This document shows positions 26,201 to 37,975 of a DNA stretch of 64,000 nt, piece by piece (the stretch's first letter is position 1; each line of letters opens with the position of its first letter). Below the pieces are notes generated by a model. It was not told the DNA's origin and made no database searches. It was given only the letters and a program-made list of their open reading frames with translations. Source of the stretch: Struthidea cinerea (lineage: Eukaryota > Chordata > Aves > Passeriformes > Corcoracidae); the NCBI GenBank assembly GCA_013397865.1, contig VZTI01000464.1, positions 1,842,398 through 1,906,397 of the forward strand, in the 5' to 3' direction. The position numbers and the translations under genes were made by a program.

Positions 26201-28360
26201 TATGCCCGCAGAGTTGTCCATGGGGCTCAGCTGACCACGAGAACTCTGGGTGTTGTTCCATGACCAAAAAACAAATGGGCAAGAGGCCAACTGCTGAGTC
26301 CTGAGACACCTGACTGCAGTGCCTGCCATTAAAGTGCCCCTGCAACCGTTCTCAGGAAAGGTGTTGGACATGAATGGATGCCTCTGCACCCAGGTTTTAT
26401 ACATGCTTCATTTAATACATCGTGATCTTGACTGGTTTGTTCTCCCCACCCTGCAGTTTCCAGCAGTTAGACAGAGGTGAAAGACACTTTAGGCAAAGAG
26501 CCTCATGTAACAGATGGATACACAGTCCCAGCCTGACTGCTTCATCAAGCAGTTCAGCCAATATTTCATGCCGTCATCAGCAGTTGCAGGATGAAAGGGC
26601 AACAGAAAGGGAGAGTTTAATCTGTAAGAAATCACCAGCAGATGAAACCGAGGTTAGATCAGTTCAGTGCATTACTAACTCCATTATTTTGAAACTGTAT
26701 GCACAATTCACTTCCCATTTTAGAAAGCACAGGAATTTATCTGATCATTCACATTCCTTGAGCTGAATCTGGCAGAAAGGCAGAATTACTTTTTCTTGAG
26801 GAGAACCCACTTCCCGATCATGTGAAGAGCTGTACTCAGCTTGCTTCTTCCTGAGCACAGCCTCCGTAATTCCCACTGTTTGTATACTCACGCTCCTGCC
26901 AGACCCTAAGGTGCTCAGAGCAGCAGTGAGGGGAGGGAATAATGCCTGCCCGTGATGCACAGCCTGAGTGCAACTTCCACTGGACAGCAACTGAGTTATC
27001 CGTTCAAAACATGAGATGAAAAATTTGGTCCCAGCACAGTCCAGCCACAGATTGGAAATCTTTTCTCCCTGATCCACATTAAAGATTTCCCACAGATAAG
27101 GGAAAAACAGGGTTGTGGTACCTTGCCAGACATTGACGGTATTATTGTAGCACAAAGGAGTACTTGTGTTTCATAACAACTCAATGAATGGAACTCCTGG
27201 ACTGAAGGTACAGTTTTAACTCATTAATAAGGTACAGATTTAACTCATTAAAAAGTGAGATTACCAGTGTGCTTACTAATGCTTTACCATGTATTTTTAC
27301 TGGTAACCTTGACAGGGTGGGAGTAAACTGCTCTTTGTTGAAAACTATTCCTGGAGAATAATACCTTCTGCTTCCCTTTGAGAAGGCTGAGAACCAGATC
27401 CCACAACATACTGCTGTGTTCCACTCTCTGCTCCAACTTAAAATACATAAAAGTTCCTAGATGCTCAAAATTTGCAAATATTTGTAAAGTAAGTTTGTTC
27501 CAAATTCCATTTGCTTGAGAACCATAAATATTCCTTCAGTTTTCTGCTAATGAAATGAGGAAAAAGTCTCAAACTGCTTCTCTGCAACTGAATGAACTGT
27601 TTTACCCTGTACGGGCTGCTTTATCAAAAATCAACAATTAAAAACTGATGAAATTTAGCACTTTAAACTTTCTTTTTTGGGATGCACTCAAAGCCACGCT
27701 CTCCATGTTGACATTCTGGAGAAAAGGAATATTAAAGCATAAATCTGGAGCCAAGGCAAATCTAAAAGCATGGAAGTGCCACCACTAAGATAAGCCTCAG
27801 CAATGTAGCTTATCACTCAGTCTGCATCAGTGCCAATTGGAAGACACTTTGGGGTTCTTCTTGTAAACTTTTTCTTAGCGGCAAAGGCTGCTGGTTTGTG
27901 AAAACTCTGCTGTTGACATCAGGGAAAAACCTGTACTACATGAAAATGAGTTGACCTGTAGCAAATGATTAAGAGTGTGAACCAAAAGGATCTGTCACCT
28001 TCGCATCCCAGGGGAGAGTGCTTTGGTTAGCACCACTTCCTGCACCCGCAGGGAACACACACAATTGGTATTGATACAAGGTGAAGGAGGCCTCAGAGCA
28101 GATTTGTGTGGTACACATCAGACCACAGCATCAGAAAACTTTGCTACAATGCTGCTGCGTTCTGGTCCCGCGCTCAGAGGAGGGCAATGCACAGCAACAT
28201 TGAATGGACTTTGCTAAGGCCAAAGTACAAGGAAAAGGAGAAAGAAAAAAACAGAAAAGCACAACATCCACTATAGATGAGAAGCTGCAACATGACAGAC
28301 CTAACAGCAAACGTGCATTACTCACGGACACAGTTCGCACAAATCCTTCTTCACCGATAG
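23203..28360. other. Non-coding DNA, no gene recognised
   Basis: Contains the AT-rich block around 24.75-24.95 kb with a perfect 12-bp palindrome, an unusual hydrophobic open frame on - at 24192-24431 and the tandem duplication at 27.2 kb. No exon structure was found. Confidence 0.55.
27207..27254. repeat. Tandem duplication, 24-bp unit x 2
   Basis: GGTACAGTTTTAACTCATTA (plus ATAA) is followed at once by a copy with two mismatches (GGTACAGATTTAACTCATTA plus AAAA). Confidence 0.85.
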
Positions 28361-28506
28361 CAAAAAAACCCACCCATCAAAACCAACCAAAACCCAAAAA
28401 CCACCAGTTTAAATCACACTTGGTCCTTTATGTAAAAGGCTTAGGAGTTGGGGTTTTTTTGATGGTGGTGGTGGAGGGTTTTGGGGTGTTTATGTTGGTT
28501 TTATAT
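28361..28506. repeat. A/C-rich arm and G/T-rich arm forming an imperfect inverted repeat
   Basis: An A/C-rich arm (28361-28406, ccaaccaaaaccc-like) is followed after about 35 nt by a G/T-rich arm (28443-28506, ggtggtggtggagggttttgg). The reverse complement of the second resembles the first, so a long imperfect hairpin is possible. Confidence 0.6.
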
Positions 28507-28849
28507 CTGACTGTCCATTTGCAGCTATTTGAGGTATTGTTCTATCATTAGATCAAATACTGTGGGGGGTTCACATTAGTTAGAAATAATCTACGAAAGA
28601 CATTACTGAGCTTGTTTCACACTTTCTACATTTAGAAAAAACATCCATCATCTGACTCAGTTCCTCAGTGCCTGTCTTTATTATTATTATTATATAGATT
28701 CAAATGGCACTTTATCACTTTAAATTTGCTTTGAATGCAAGCCAAGAAATTCCTGTACTCAGTATGTTCTGCTAGCCCCAAGTCAGCAAACTTGCTTCTT
28801 ATCATGAATGATGCATATGCCGTGGGTGTGAGAGGGGGAGGAAGAGAGG

Positions 28850-28912
28850 CGTGCAAGCGGTCATGAGGAGGGAGCGGTTTGCATATTAAGACCCGTTCTC
28901 GAGTACATCAGC
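28850..28912 (+). promoter_or_regulatory. Candidate core promoter (CpG-enriched, TATA-like)
   Basis: Between about 28800 and 29110 CpG dinucleotides are clearly denser than in the flanks. There is an octamer-like GTTTGCATA, overlapping a TATTAA box at 28884-28889. An initiator-like TCAG lies about 25 nt further on, near 28908-28911. The sequence reads toward HPGDS, whose first coding exon is 12.7 kb downstream. Whether it drives HPGDS or another transcript is inference. Confidence 0.35.
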
Positions 28913-28995
28913 CTTTTCCTCCGAGGTCTGGGTCGGGGTCGGCACTCAGGGGGACTCCTGTGCACCGAGGAAGGGACTGCATATCACCGCACCGA
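28910..28995 (+). other. Possible 5' non-coding exon (HPGDS leader candidate)
   Basis: A GC-rich stretch from the putative initiator to a good splice donor (accga|gtgagtgag, GT at 28996). HPGDS needs an upstream non-coding exon because its ATG follows a splice acceptor directly, and this is one of two candidates. No transcript evidence is available. Confidence 0.3.
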
Positions 28996-31900
28996 GTGAG
29001 TGAGTTCTGTTTCAGCTTTGCTGCTGCTGCAGCCTGGCTCCTCTCTTCCCCCTTGCTTCCTCCGATCCTGCTCTGCCCTCCCTAGACTACCGCTACAGCA
29101 GCTGTGTGGGAGGTTAGTCTGTCACATTATGCTGCGTGTAGAGCAAGTCCTGAGAGCATTTAATTTTGAGAGTTTTGCTCGGTTTATTCAGCCGGACTCT
29201 CTGCGCAGTGCTACCGGCAGTGAGGAGCTCCATACGGTGGCTGCAAGTGTAACTCAAGTATTCCGTCTGTGCACCTTCTTTGCTACTTACAGGCATCCTT
29301 AAACTGCCTGCTGCACTTAGGACATCTGTACAATCCCATGCAATGCTAAAACCAGACTTTACCAAAAATTATGGACTGTTTTTCCAGAGGCAAACTGGCA
29401 GATCACTGACCTGTTGTAGAAGCAAGCCCCTGTTCCTCATCAGTGCCCTGCACAGTCAGTACTGAGGTACTTTGATAGTCAGGCTACGTGTCAGGGTACT
29501 TGCCAAAGAAAAGACAACCTCATCAGCCAAGAAATCAGAGTGAGGAAGCTCTGGGCATTCTGCAGGGAGTTTTCAGTTAGTGAAAACCCATTTCAAACCA
29601 ATATTCCATTAGATGTAAAGACTGACTAAAATGCCTTCACTTACATAACCAAGTTAAATCTAGGTTAATGTCAGAGAAATTAGATTAATATTGAGCAGCA
29701 CCAATCAATTATGCTAGGTCATTTTTGTGCACTGTTCTGTTCATTGTTCAAATTCCTGCATTCTAAACCAATGGATTAACCTGCTCTGGTCCTAATTCCC
29801 ACCATCATTCTACAGAGAAAAAACCCGCGTCTGCTTCCACTGCCTCCATTTTTCTCCTTATCAAAACTCGCAGGGTTATATGTTGTTGATATTTGTCTTT
29901 TACTTCAAAATGATACTCTAAATAGCCATTAAGGACTTTTTTCTTTGATCCTACCTGCTGTCATTTTCCTATATACATAATCCTCCCACACACATTTCCC
30001 TTGTTAAAAGCCATCTCTTGTTTGCTGTTCATTTCAGACTATCCAAGCAAAGAAACTGTAGCTATAAAGTATCTTTCCTGGGCTTCTGTTCTGCTTAGAA
30101 CTGTTTGTAAACACTAGTACTGTCATACTCAAAAGTTGCAACGTTTGTAAAGAAAAAAAGACACAGAGGTCTTTTTAAAGTTTACTTTTGTTCATTCTTC
30201 TGTTTTCTTTAATCCAAATTAGAAACCACCTCTCCCTAAAAATGCACACATTGTGTAAATTACTCCCTGCTGCAGATGCACACAGGCCCAGTCACACAGT
30301 CAAATCTATTTATATAGAAATAAGACAGAAGCTCTCCAAATTTTAAGCTGAAAATATACACAAAGTAATTCTTAAGAGTTCTGGGTTTGTGCACGAGCAA
30401 GCACGTTAGCCAGCGCAGCATGTTCTTGTGCCACTGACCACCATGCTCTGCTACTCTGAGGGTTTGCTCCTTACGTTTCTCATTGCTGTCTGTGACTTTA
30501 TGATGAGTATCCTCTATCTCTACTCTATGCCCACAACCTTCTCCTGAGCAGCTGGAAAGCAGAAGCAATTGAAGTTGGTGCTCATTTTCAAAACACCTTT
30601 GATCGAAATCTCTACAGAAAGTAATTACACAGCCCAGGAGCCACTGACGTGGCTGGCGCTGGGCTAGCAGGGAGCATGCCCTGTCACAGAAAGTTATGCT
30701 TATTTACACCTACTGAAGAGTTATAATATATCCTGCAAATCTCAAACAGGTGAATTTTTTACCCTTTTAACAGTTAGTCCAAGAAGGGGGAGGAAGAAGA
30801 AAGAAGGGGGGGAAAAAAAATCTGCCGAGTCCCACATATACATTTCAAAGTACCACCACTTTGAAGAACCTTGTTTAATCTTGAGTCAATCTGCTAAAAT
30901 TCCCATAAAACAAGCTACAACAATGAACTGAGAAAAACTGAAATGCTTAATTTTGAATCTCTTTAGAAGTAACTAAAATACTGTTGGAATGACTTAGCAA
31001 AGAATAAGTATGAAATGGAAGAAGAGAGAAAACAAGGACATTCAGTGTTAACCATGCAAAGTGTACTATGCATTGTATTCATAGCAGATGCAAAGAGGGA
31101 AGGCAAACAAAGGTTTACGCTGTCTCACAAGCGTAGTTTAGGTGACGTGTGACAAAAAAAAGAATGTGTGACGTGTAACTGTATGTCTCAGCCAAAGGGC
31201 CATGTTTTTGTGCCAGGCACACAGCAACTGGGACTGCCCCGGAGCCAGACTACCTGCAGTTTCCATGAACAATTGGCTGCAAACTGTCTCTCATAAAGTA
31301 CCTTCTACTTAAGTGTAGAAACACACAGCTTAGGGCTTTACATACTGAGCAGTTTGTGACTGTAACTCAGGAGTCCTGGACATTTATCACTTGTGGCCAA
31401 ATCTAGGTGATCCCCAGGCTTCTGGCTGGGTGTTGCTCAGAGCTGTAGGTCCACATTTGGCACTGTTGGTCCTCTCAAGAAAAAAAACAATTTCAAAATT
31501 ACTGAAAATACTTAGGATCTGTATCCCAGCCCACTGGTGCCTCCTGGGCATGGTGGTCTATGCCAGGCACTGCAGAGCAGAGCAGGAGGACATGAGGAAT
31601 TTGTGACCAGGACATGTAGTGGGTGGTACTGGAGAACTCTGCAAAGTGGATAAAACCTTTTCCAGTCAAACCTGTACCTGCTACAGGGATCATACATAGT
31701 ACTTAAAAGCCTATTTAATTATTTCACACCTGTAATTTTGGTTTTTTTTTAGCAAATTGTACAGTAGATTCACAACATGCAACAGGTCAAGAGCAGAGTA
31801 GTTTAGACAAGCAGGGGGAAGGATTTAGTGCTTGTACTCCCTCTGACACATATACACACTCACATCCACACATGGTTGGGATAGAAATAAGACCACTTTT

Positions 31901-34900
31901 TCACATCCAAGGAAAGGTGTTAGGTGGCTAAGGCAGTTGTTACACAAATTATTGTGCTGGACAAGCTTGAGAGGTCAGAAAATGGACATGATTCATCCTG
32001 GAAAAAGCAGCTGGCTTTGGAGAGCCAACTAAACAATATGAAAAAACACCGCTCAGAACGAACCTCTGAGCTTTGTAGGACTATTGCAAGGTCATGCCGA
32101 TTCATCTGAAGACTGCAGAGAGAGATGCAAGGCATGAATTCCACAGGGATGACTAGGGGTTGGCAAGCATTAAGATTATTTAGGCGCTTGTTCTACCACA
32201 AAATGCTTCTGGGAATTCTTAAAACATCTGATGTGGAAATAAAAGACTTAAGTAGTTTTTCCTGAGAAATTATCCTAACCACTCTTTTGCATCTTTCCCA
32301 AGATCTCTTGCAATTTTGTTTACCAGTATTTCATGGTCTTGGGTGTGCAATTTATTCATGCAAAGGAGGCTGCACAAAACAATTTCAAGAGTTATCTACA
32401 TAAAACTGGGACCAAGTAGATGCAAATCCAAAGTGCGAGGATCAGACAGAAAGCAAAGCCACCACAGATGCTCAGGCCCTAAAGGGAAGGTGTGGCAAGC
32501 CAGGCAAACTGAGGACATACTGACAAGGCGGCTGAGCAAAGCCCTGTCCATCACCACTTCACTGCCTCCTTAATCCTGCTCACATGTGAGAGCTCCCTCA
32601 TTCACTTCAGTTCAAACAAACGGGGTGAACTTCAGATATCTGAATTAATTATTATCAGTTTGATTGCAGTTGCCTGAGGGGCAATCACAAACTCAGCTCA
32701 GAGAACCCCAGTGGGCCCTGGCATTCTCCTTCAACAAGTCTTTACAGTGGACACCCATTCACTGCCCACTCACACTGGACTCCCAATTTCAAAAAAAACC
32801 CTTTCACATTTTTCTTATCCTCTTCTTTCACTGATACATTGTGGTTATTTCTCTAAAAAAAATTTAGCAAAAAAAAAAAAAGTGGGTTTTTTTTCCCCCT
32901 GTGTTCTTCAAGGATTTTTCTAAAGTTCTGGTTTTCCACATCAGCAAAAGAAGCCTGGAGCTTCCTCAGAGAGATAATTGCTTTAAGGTCTCCTACAGCT
33001 CCTTTTTTTTAAGCCCACATCTTGACAGATCAGGCTTTGCTCAGACAGTAGAGTTTTACTCATCAGGTCACTTAAAATACTCATAACCATTAGTACTACT
33101 TAATACTCTCACAGTAATGCCTTAAAACCTCTTCTCATTTTAGGATGCTGATTTCCCTCACAAGCTGCAAATAAGCAGCACACCAGGTGCATGCACATGC
33201 AAAATCCTTCTGAAAGATTTTATACCTATATTAGGCTCTAAGTGATCCATGTATCTAACCTTGAAAATCATGCTTAGAAGTATCAGGCCACAACCATTGT
33301 ATTTGGAATTTGCTATTTCAAAACTCGACCCTACATCTAATTGCAGAAACATTTACTTCAGATGACTTCCGTATTAAACAGAAAAGGGTGCATAGATTTT
33401 TTTCTCTTTTCTCTGCAAGGTCCAGATTGCTATCTGGCTTAGAAATATAAGAGATCAAATTCAAATGCTTATTTTCTGTGACTGGGCCAGAGTGGGAAAA
33501 GAGACCATCAATTTTCAGAAAGAGAGCTTATGTCAGACTGAGAGCTGACAGGAAATAAAATTACTTAGAGGTTTTAATTTTATTTTCTGTCAAAACACAG
33601 ACTGCTATGGAAATCTTCCATTGGAAGATTTGCAGTCTTCCATCAATATGCCAATATTTTCTAATCCTTCTCCCCAAAAGATGGGCAGAAAATTTCTGAT
33701 TTTCTTTGCTAAAAAAAGAATTAATAGAAACATCTTTTGGCAGAAAAAAAACCAAACAAACAAACCATCAAATCATTACTCTTCTTGGTTTTCAAAGGCT
33801 GAAAATATCTCTTAAATCTCTAATATTTTTGAATCTGTGCTAAAAGCAGGAGAAGTTTATGCTCAAGAAAATTAGCATTTTTCCTTTTTTTTGCTGGACA
33901 GCAAGAGAAGACCGTCTGATTCTTCAATTCTCTGTTTTTTAAAAGGAAACCCAAGGTCATTAACTTCCCCATTCAGGGAGTACATCACATACCCTTCAGT
34001 TTTTCCCAGGTGAAGCCGTAAGTTGGTTGTCTTAGTGTTACACACATCCAGATAAACAGCTTGGATTAAGCCAGGGTCTTTGCCAGGCAGAGTTACCAAC
34101 CTTCCTTGCCAACGAGGAGCCGGAAGGTGGCCAACAGCCACCCCAGGGCTGGTTCTTGCTAACATGAGTGGATTTCTCAGCATCAAACTTTGCTCTCCAA
34201 AAAAAAGGACAAATACATCACTGTTTCTCTCGGTAATTTCAACTCAAAATTTAGACAGAAAATATTAACACAGAGAGTCTCAGAGAAGATAATTTTTCAC
34301 CCAAAAGAAAAAAAATTGAAGGCATTCCTGCAGCAACCCCTTTGATCAGTAACCAGAAGGAGAGCAGCACCACACCGGCAGGCAGGGCAAGGCTGCTTCT
34401 CGGATGGCTTCAATCTTTTCAGCGCTGCTCAAACAGGAAAATGTAAACAATTATGCCTTTCCCCCAGACTTTCTGACTGTTATGTTGGTTAACTAAAAAG
34501 GAAGAAATACTTCACATTAACGTTTTTCATCTTTCCTACCTTGTGCAGTTTTGCAGTTTATAAAGTTACAGCTGTGGAAGCTTTTTTTTGCTTGCCTCCT
34601 GCAGTAGCTATTTGAGTCTTGTCTCTCTGGTTCCTTCCTCTGAAATCTGAAAATTTAAACAAATAAAGACAGAAAGACTCACTTGGACATCATTTTAAAA
34701 TTGAGGAGGGAGAAAGCTGCTTTAATGCTCATCTCTCCAGTCACAGGGATGAGGCATTCACATATATGAGAAAGACAATAAGCAAGATGGGCAGTTACTA
34801 TTCCTAATGTTTCTCAGGTGAAACAAGGCAGACTAAGTCTTTTTCCTGGTTAAAGATTTTTCTTTGTACTCCATAAGTAACACAATTATCCCCAACCCCT

Positions 34901-36439
34901 AAGGAATAGAAACAAAAATCCATGCATCATATCTGGATAAGTCAGGTCACTCCTGAGATGACAACCTAAGAAAGATTTCACCTTTAATGTCCAAAGAACC
35001 TTTTGTCTGTATATGCAGAGACCCAGCCAGCTCCTCTCCTTTTCCTTTTCTAAATTGACTATCCTAGCTGACATTAGCACTACTTGGCCCTGTCACTGGG
35101 AGTAAGGAAGACAAGGAAGAGTCTTCCCTCTGAAATCCCAGTGTTACCATAAATGGAAAACATTCAGCTGACACTAATTTTAAGACTTCAAACTGCATAT
35201 GTGGTAGAAATATATGTGAGTAAATATAAGGATTGGGGTAAAATTGCAGAGCCCCATCCGCCCCTGTAGGACACCCAAACCAGGCTGCTGGGTGTGCATC
35301 TGCTTCAAAACTTACTTGATTTTCAGGTCGACTTTGCAGGAAAATTTCATAAAGAAACAGCAAATGCTTTGAAAACAGCACTAGAAAAAAACAAAAGACA
35401 GAAAAATGTCCACAAAGCTTCTCACCTTTGGATAGAGTAGTGCTTAGAGAAGGCACAAACTTAATGAAGCAAGATTCTTCTTGGCAGAAAGATACCTGTA
35501 GGCTTACGTGAGTGGAAGCTGATTTGTTGTTAAACCTTCATCCTGTAAAATAATGAAAATGGAATATATAATCAGCTCCAGCAACTCAAACACTCTGAAT
35601 TGCTATAAAAGCTTAAACTTACAAAAAAATATAGAGCAATCCATTGACTGAAGAATCACTCCTGAATCATTGCCATGCTCCCGTTGCAATTCAAGAGAGG
35701 ACAATGACACCTGGCAGACAAAGACCTCCAGCTTCCCTTTTTTGGCAGGCCCACAGCCAGGGCAGCACTGTGGCAGGCACTAACCATGGTGCTTTCCGTT
35801 AGTGACTCCTAAATTAATGAGGAACCCTCATGTTAAATAAATAAAAATACGGTGCAGTGCATCATCTTTTCCAAGCACACAGTCCAAGTCCAAATTTTCA
35901 GAAACACCCAGATGAACCTTACTTCAACCCTACTGGTCTTGCTTGGTGAAGGGAAGAGCCGGGCTTTTTTACATTTTCCAACAATGATGAAACCATAAGG
36001 CAAGAACACCCTTAATTCCTTGCGCGAAGTACAGTTACAGGGGACTTTGCACCACAAGCCCTTTGTCAGACTTTGGATGCATGTGAACACATAGCTCAAC
36101 TTAGCTGGTTTTCCCCTTCTTCATCCCCAGCTCAGGGAAATCTCTCTGCTGCTTGTCACCTCGAATACTAATAACCTTATACAGGATAATGTAGTTATGT
36201 GCTGCCTTTTAAAACTTTTTTTCTCTGAATTCATGTACTGAGTATCTGCCATTGTCGCGTTCCACTGCAAAGGAATCGCTGGGGGTTCCTTTTAAACAGA
36301 TTTCTCAGAGTAAATAAAGCAGAAATGCAGGAAATATGATATCTGAGAACTGTTTGTTGATAACAAAAGCCAAGTGCTCCTACTGAAGGTGGATAGAGAA
36401 GAGAGAGGCAGGGCAAGCAGAACAGCAGGGAGAAGGAGA
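28996..36439. other. Non-coding DNA downstream of the 28.9-kb promoter candidate
   Basis: AT-rich sequence with poly-A/poly-T tracts (32868-32881, 34193-34206 region) and the polypurine tract at 30.8 kb. If the 28.9-kb exon is real, this would be intron. No coding exon is supported. Confidence 0.5.
30781..30820. repeat. 40-nt polypurine tract
   Basis: An uninterrupted A/G run with two G5-6 blocks (aagaagggggaggaagaag, then aaagaaggggggaaaaaaaa) and near mirror symmetry. Confidence 0.8.
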
Positions 36440-36760
36440 GCAGGGGCAGAACAAGGCCAGCCTCCAGAAGCCCAGACGGCAGGCCCCGGTTATGGCGCAG
36501 TTCACTGCGTTTATGTGCTAAGGCTCCTCCTTGGTGCCATCAACCATCGGCTAGACAGGGGAAGTTTTTCCCAGGGAACAGCAGGAATTTCACCGCCTGC
36601 GGCCCAGCGGTGGAAGTTTTCTCTCCCCTGACTGACCGCCAGGAGAGTTCCCCCCAGAGCCAGAGCTTCCCGCCATTCTCTAAAGGCCTTCTCTGCTTAG
36701 AGACCCTAGAACGGCGTCGGTCTCTGCCCCCCTCACATGTCCCGGCTGCTTCCTGCACGT
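36440..36760. promoter_or_regulatory. Small CpG-rich block with E2F/YY1-like site
   Basis: About fifteen CpGs fall within 300 nt of otherwise CpG-poor DNA. At 36667-36676, TTCCCGCCAT reads as an E2F-type site overlapping a YY1-type ATGGCGGGAA on the other strand. On the - strand a TATAAAT occurs at 36817-36811. The block lies 4.8 kb upstream of the first HPGDS coding exon. It could be a promoter, an enhancer or a 5' exon; orientation is not decided. Confidence 0.35.
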
Positions 36761-37662
36761 GGCACACATTAAAGCTCTGTGGTAATTTTCCACCCCGTGT
36801 CAGAAAACGGATTTATAGCATAAAACCTGGACAATGTTGAGGCATAAATAAAAGTTAAACTGGTTCCTCACATGCATCCAGGTTTTGGTGCCTGTTACGC
36901 GCCTGAAGAATATTTTCTTGTATTGCCTTGAGGGCTGGATTTTCCAAAAGAGAGATGAAACACTGTTCCTCTAGAGAGCCCAGAAGAGTTTTGGTGCTTA
37001 ATTTTGCTGAGGCTGGGCCTGCAGGACCAAACACTGGCTGGCAGAGGCTGCCTGCTCTGGGTACACACACGGAATTCATCCTGAGCAGTGTCCAGTCTGC
37101 CAGTGCTTTTTCTCTTCTGTACTACTGCTATCTGAAACTCAGTATTTCAGTTCCCAGAGAATGCTGATTTCTTCCTGGGCTCTACTTTTTAACTCTAATC
37201 TTGCTTGAAGTTTTCAAATTGATTGCTCAGTCCTGCTTCAACTGGAATAAAAGCATGCCAAGTTCATCAGGAAATACAGTGTCTCCATAAAGCCACAAAC
37301 AGTTTTAAATAATTTGAAATCTGTCCTAAAATTTTTAGACACTTGTAACTCCACACTGATTTTTTGACTCGTGAGTATAATGGTGGATGCCAACTTTACA
37401 CATATTTGACATTTTCTCAGATTTCCTGTTTGATTTTGTCACTGAGTGGTTCCAAGTTGAATTTAATCATGAGATCCATTAATCTTCTGTTTAAAGGTAT
37501 GTTAAAGCCGGTTAAGCTGGCTTTCAGAAAGTCACAGAGGAAAGCTAGAAAATCAGCTAAGCAGGTCAACAACTTTAAAGTATTAAAGCTAATTTAACAG
37601 TAAATTTAAAGCTGTTGAGTTCATGGCTTTGAAAGCTGTATGCAATGGAACTGGGACTGAAG
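36761..37662. other. Non-coding DNA between CpG block and LTR
   Basis: No repeat or exon is recognised. The segment separates the CpG-rich block from the antisense LTR. Confidence 0.5.
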
Positions 37663-37975
37663 TGTCAGGAAAATGCACAAACACCAGAGGTTTATGTCCA
37701 AAAAGGAGACAGGGGAGTCCTGCAACTTTATTTGAATAAAGGGAGAGAGTCCCCTGGGGCACACACCCGTGGGGTTTTCTCTCTCAAGGTTTCGGGAGGC
37801 ACAGCCTCCTTTTATCCTAAACTCCCGGCCGCATATTGCCCTCTTCCTTTCCCCTTCGGCTGAGGTACAGGGAAGGTACAGCCTTCCCAAACCGCCTCCC
37901 ACATATTCCCCCCTTGAACATACCGTTTTATCCCGAAGTTCAGAAACTCAGGCTTGTGCAGATCCGCTCGTTTCT
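37663..37975 (-). mobile_element. Solo LTR-like element of an endogenous retrovirus (antisense to HPGDS)
   Basis: Read on the - strand, it shows LTR order. There is a GC-rich U3, an ATAAAAGG TATA box at 37815-37808, a GGAGGC/GCCTCC hairpin just after it, and an AATAAA at 37732-37727 about 76 nt downstream. A U5-like tail ends in ...CCTGACA at 37663, giving TG/CA-type termini at that end. The other end is not resolved (it could extend past 38000) and no target-site duplication was found. There is no primer-binding site or gag/pol sequence beside it, so it looks like a solo LTR. The family cannot be named without a repeat library. Confidence 0.6.

Noticed and set aside
31924..32109. 61-codon charged open frame on the + strand
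   Set aside because: No homologue was recognised, it is overlapped by an opposite-strand frame, and there is no exon or promoter context.
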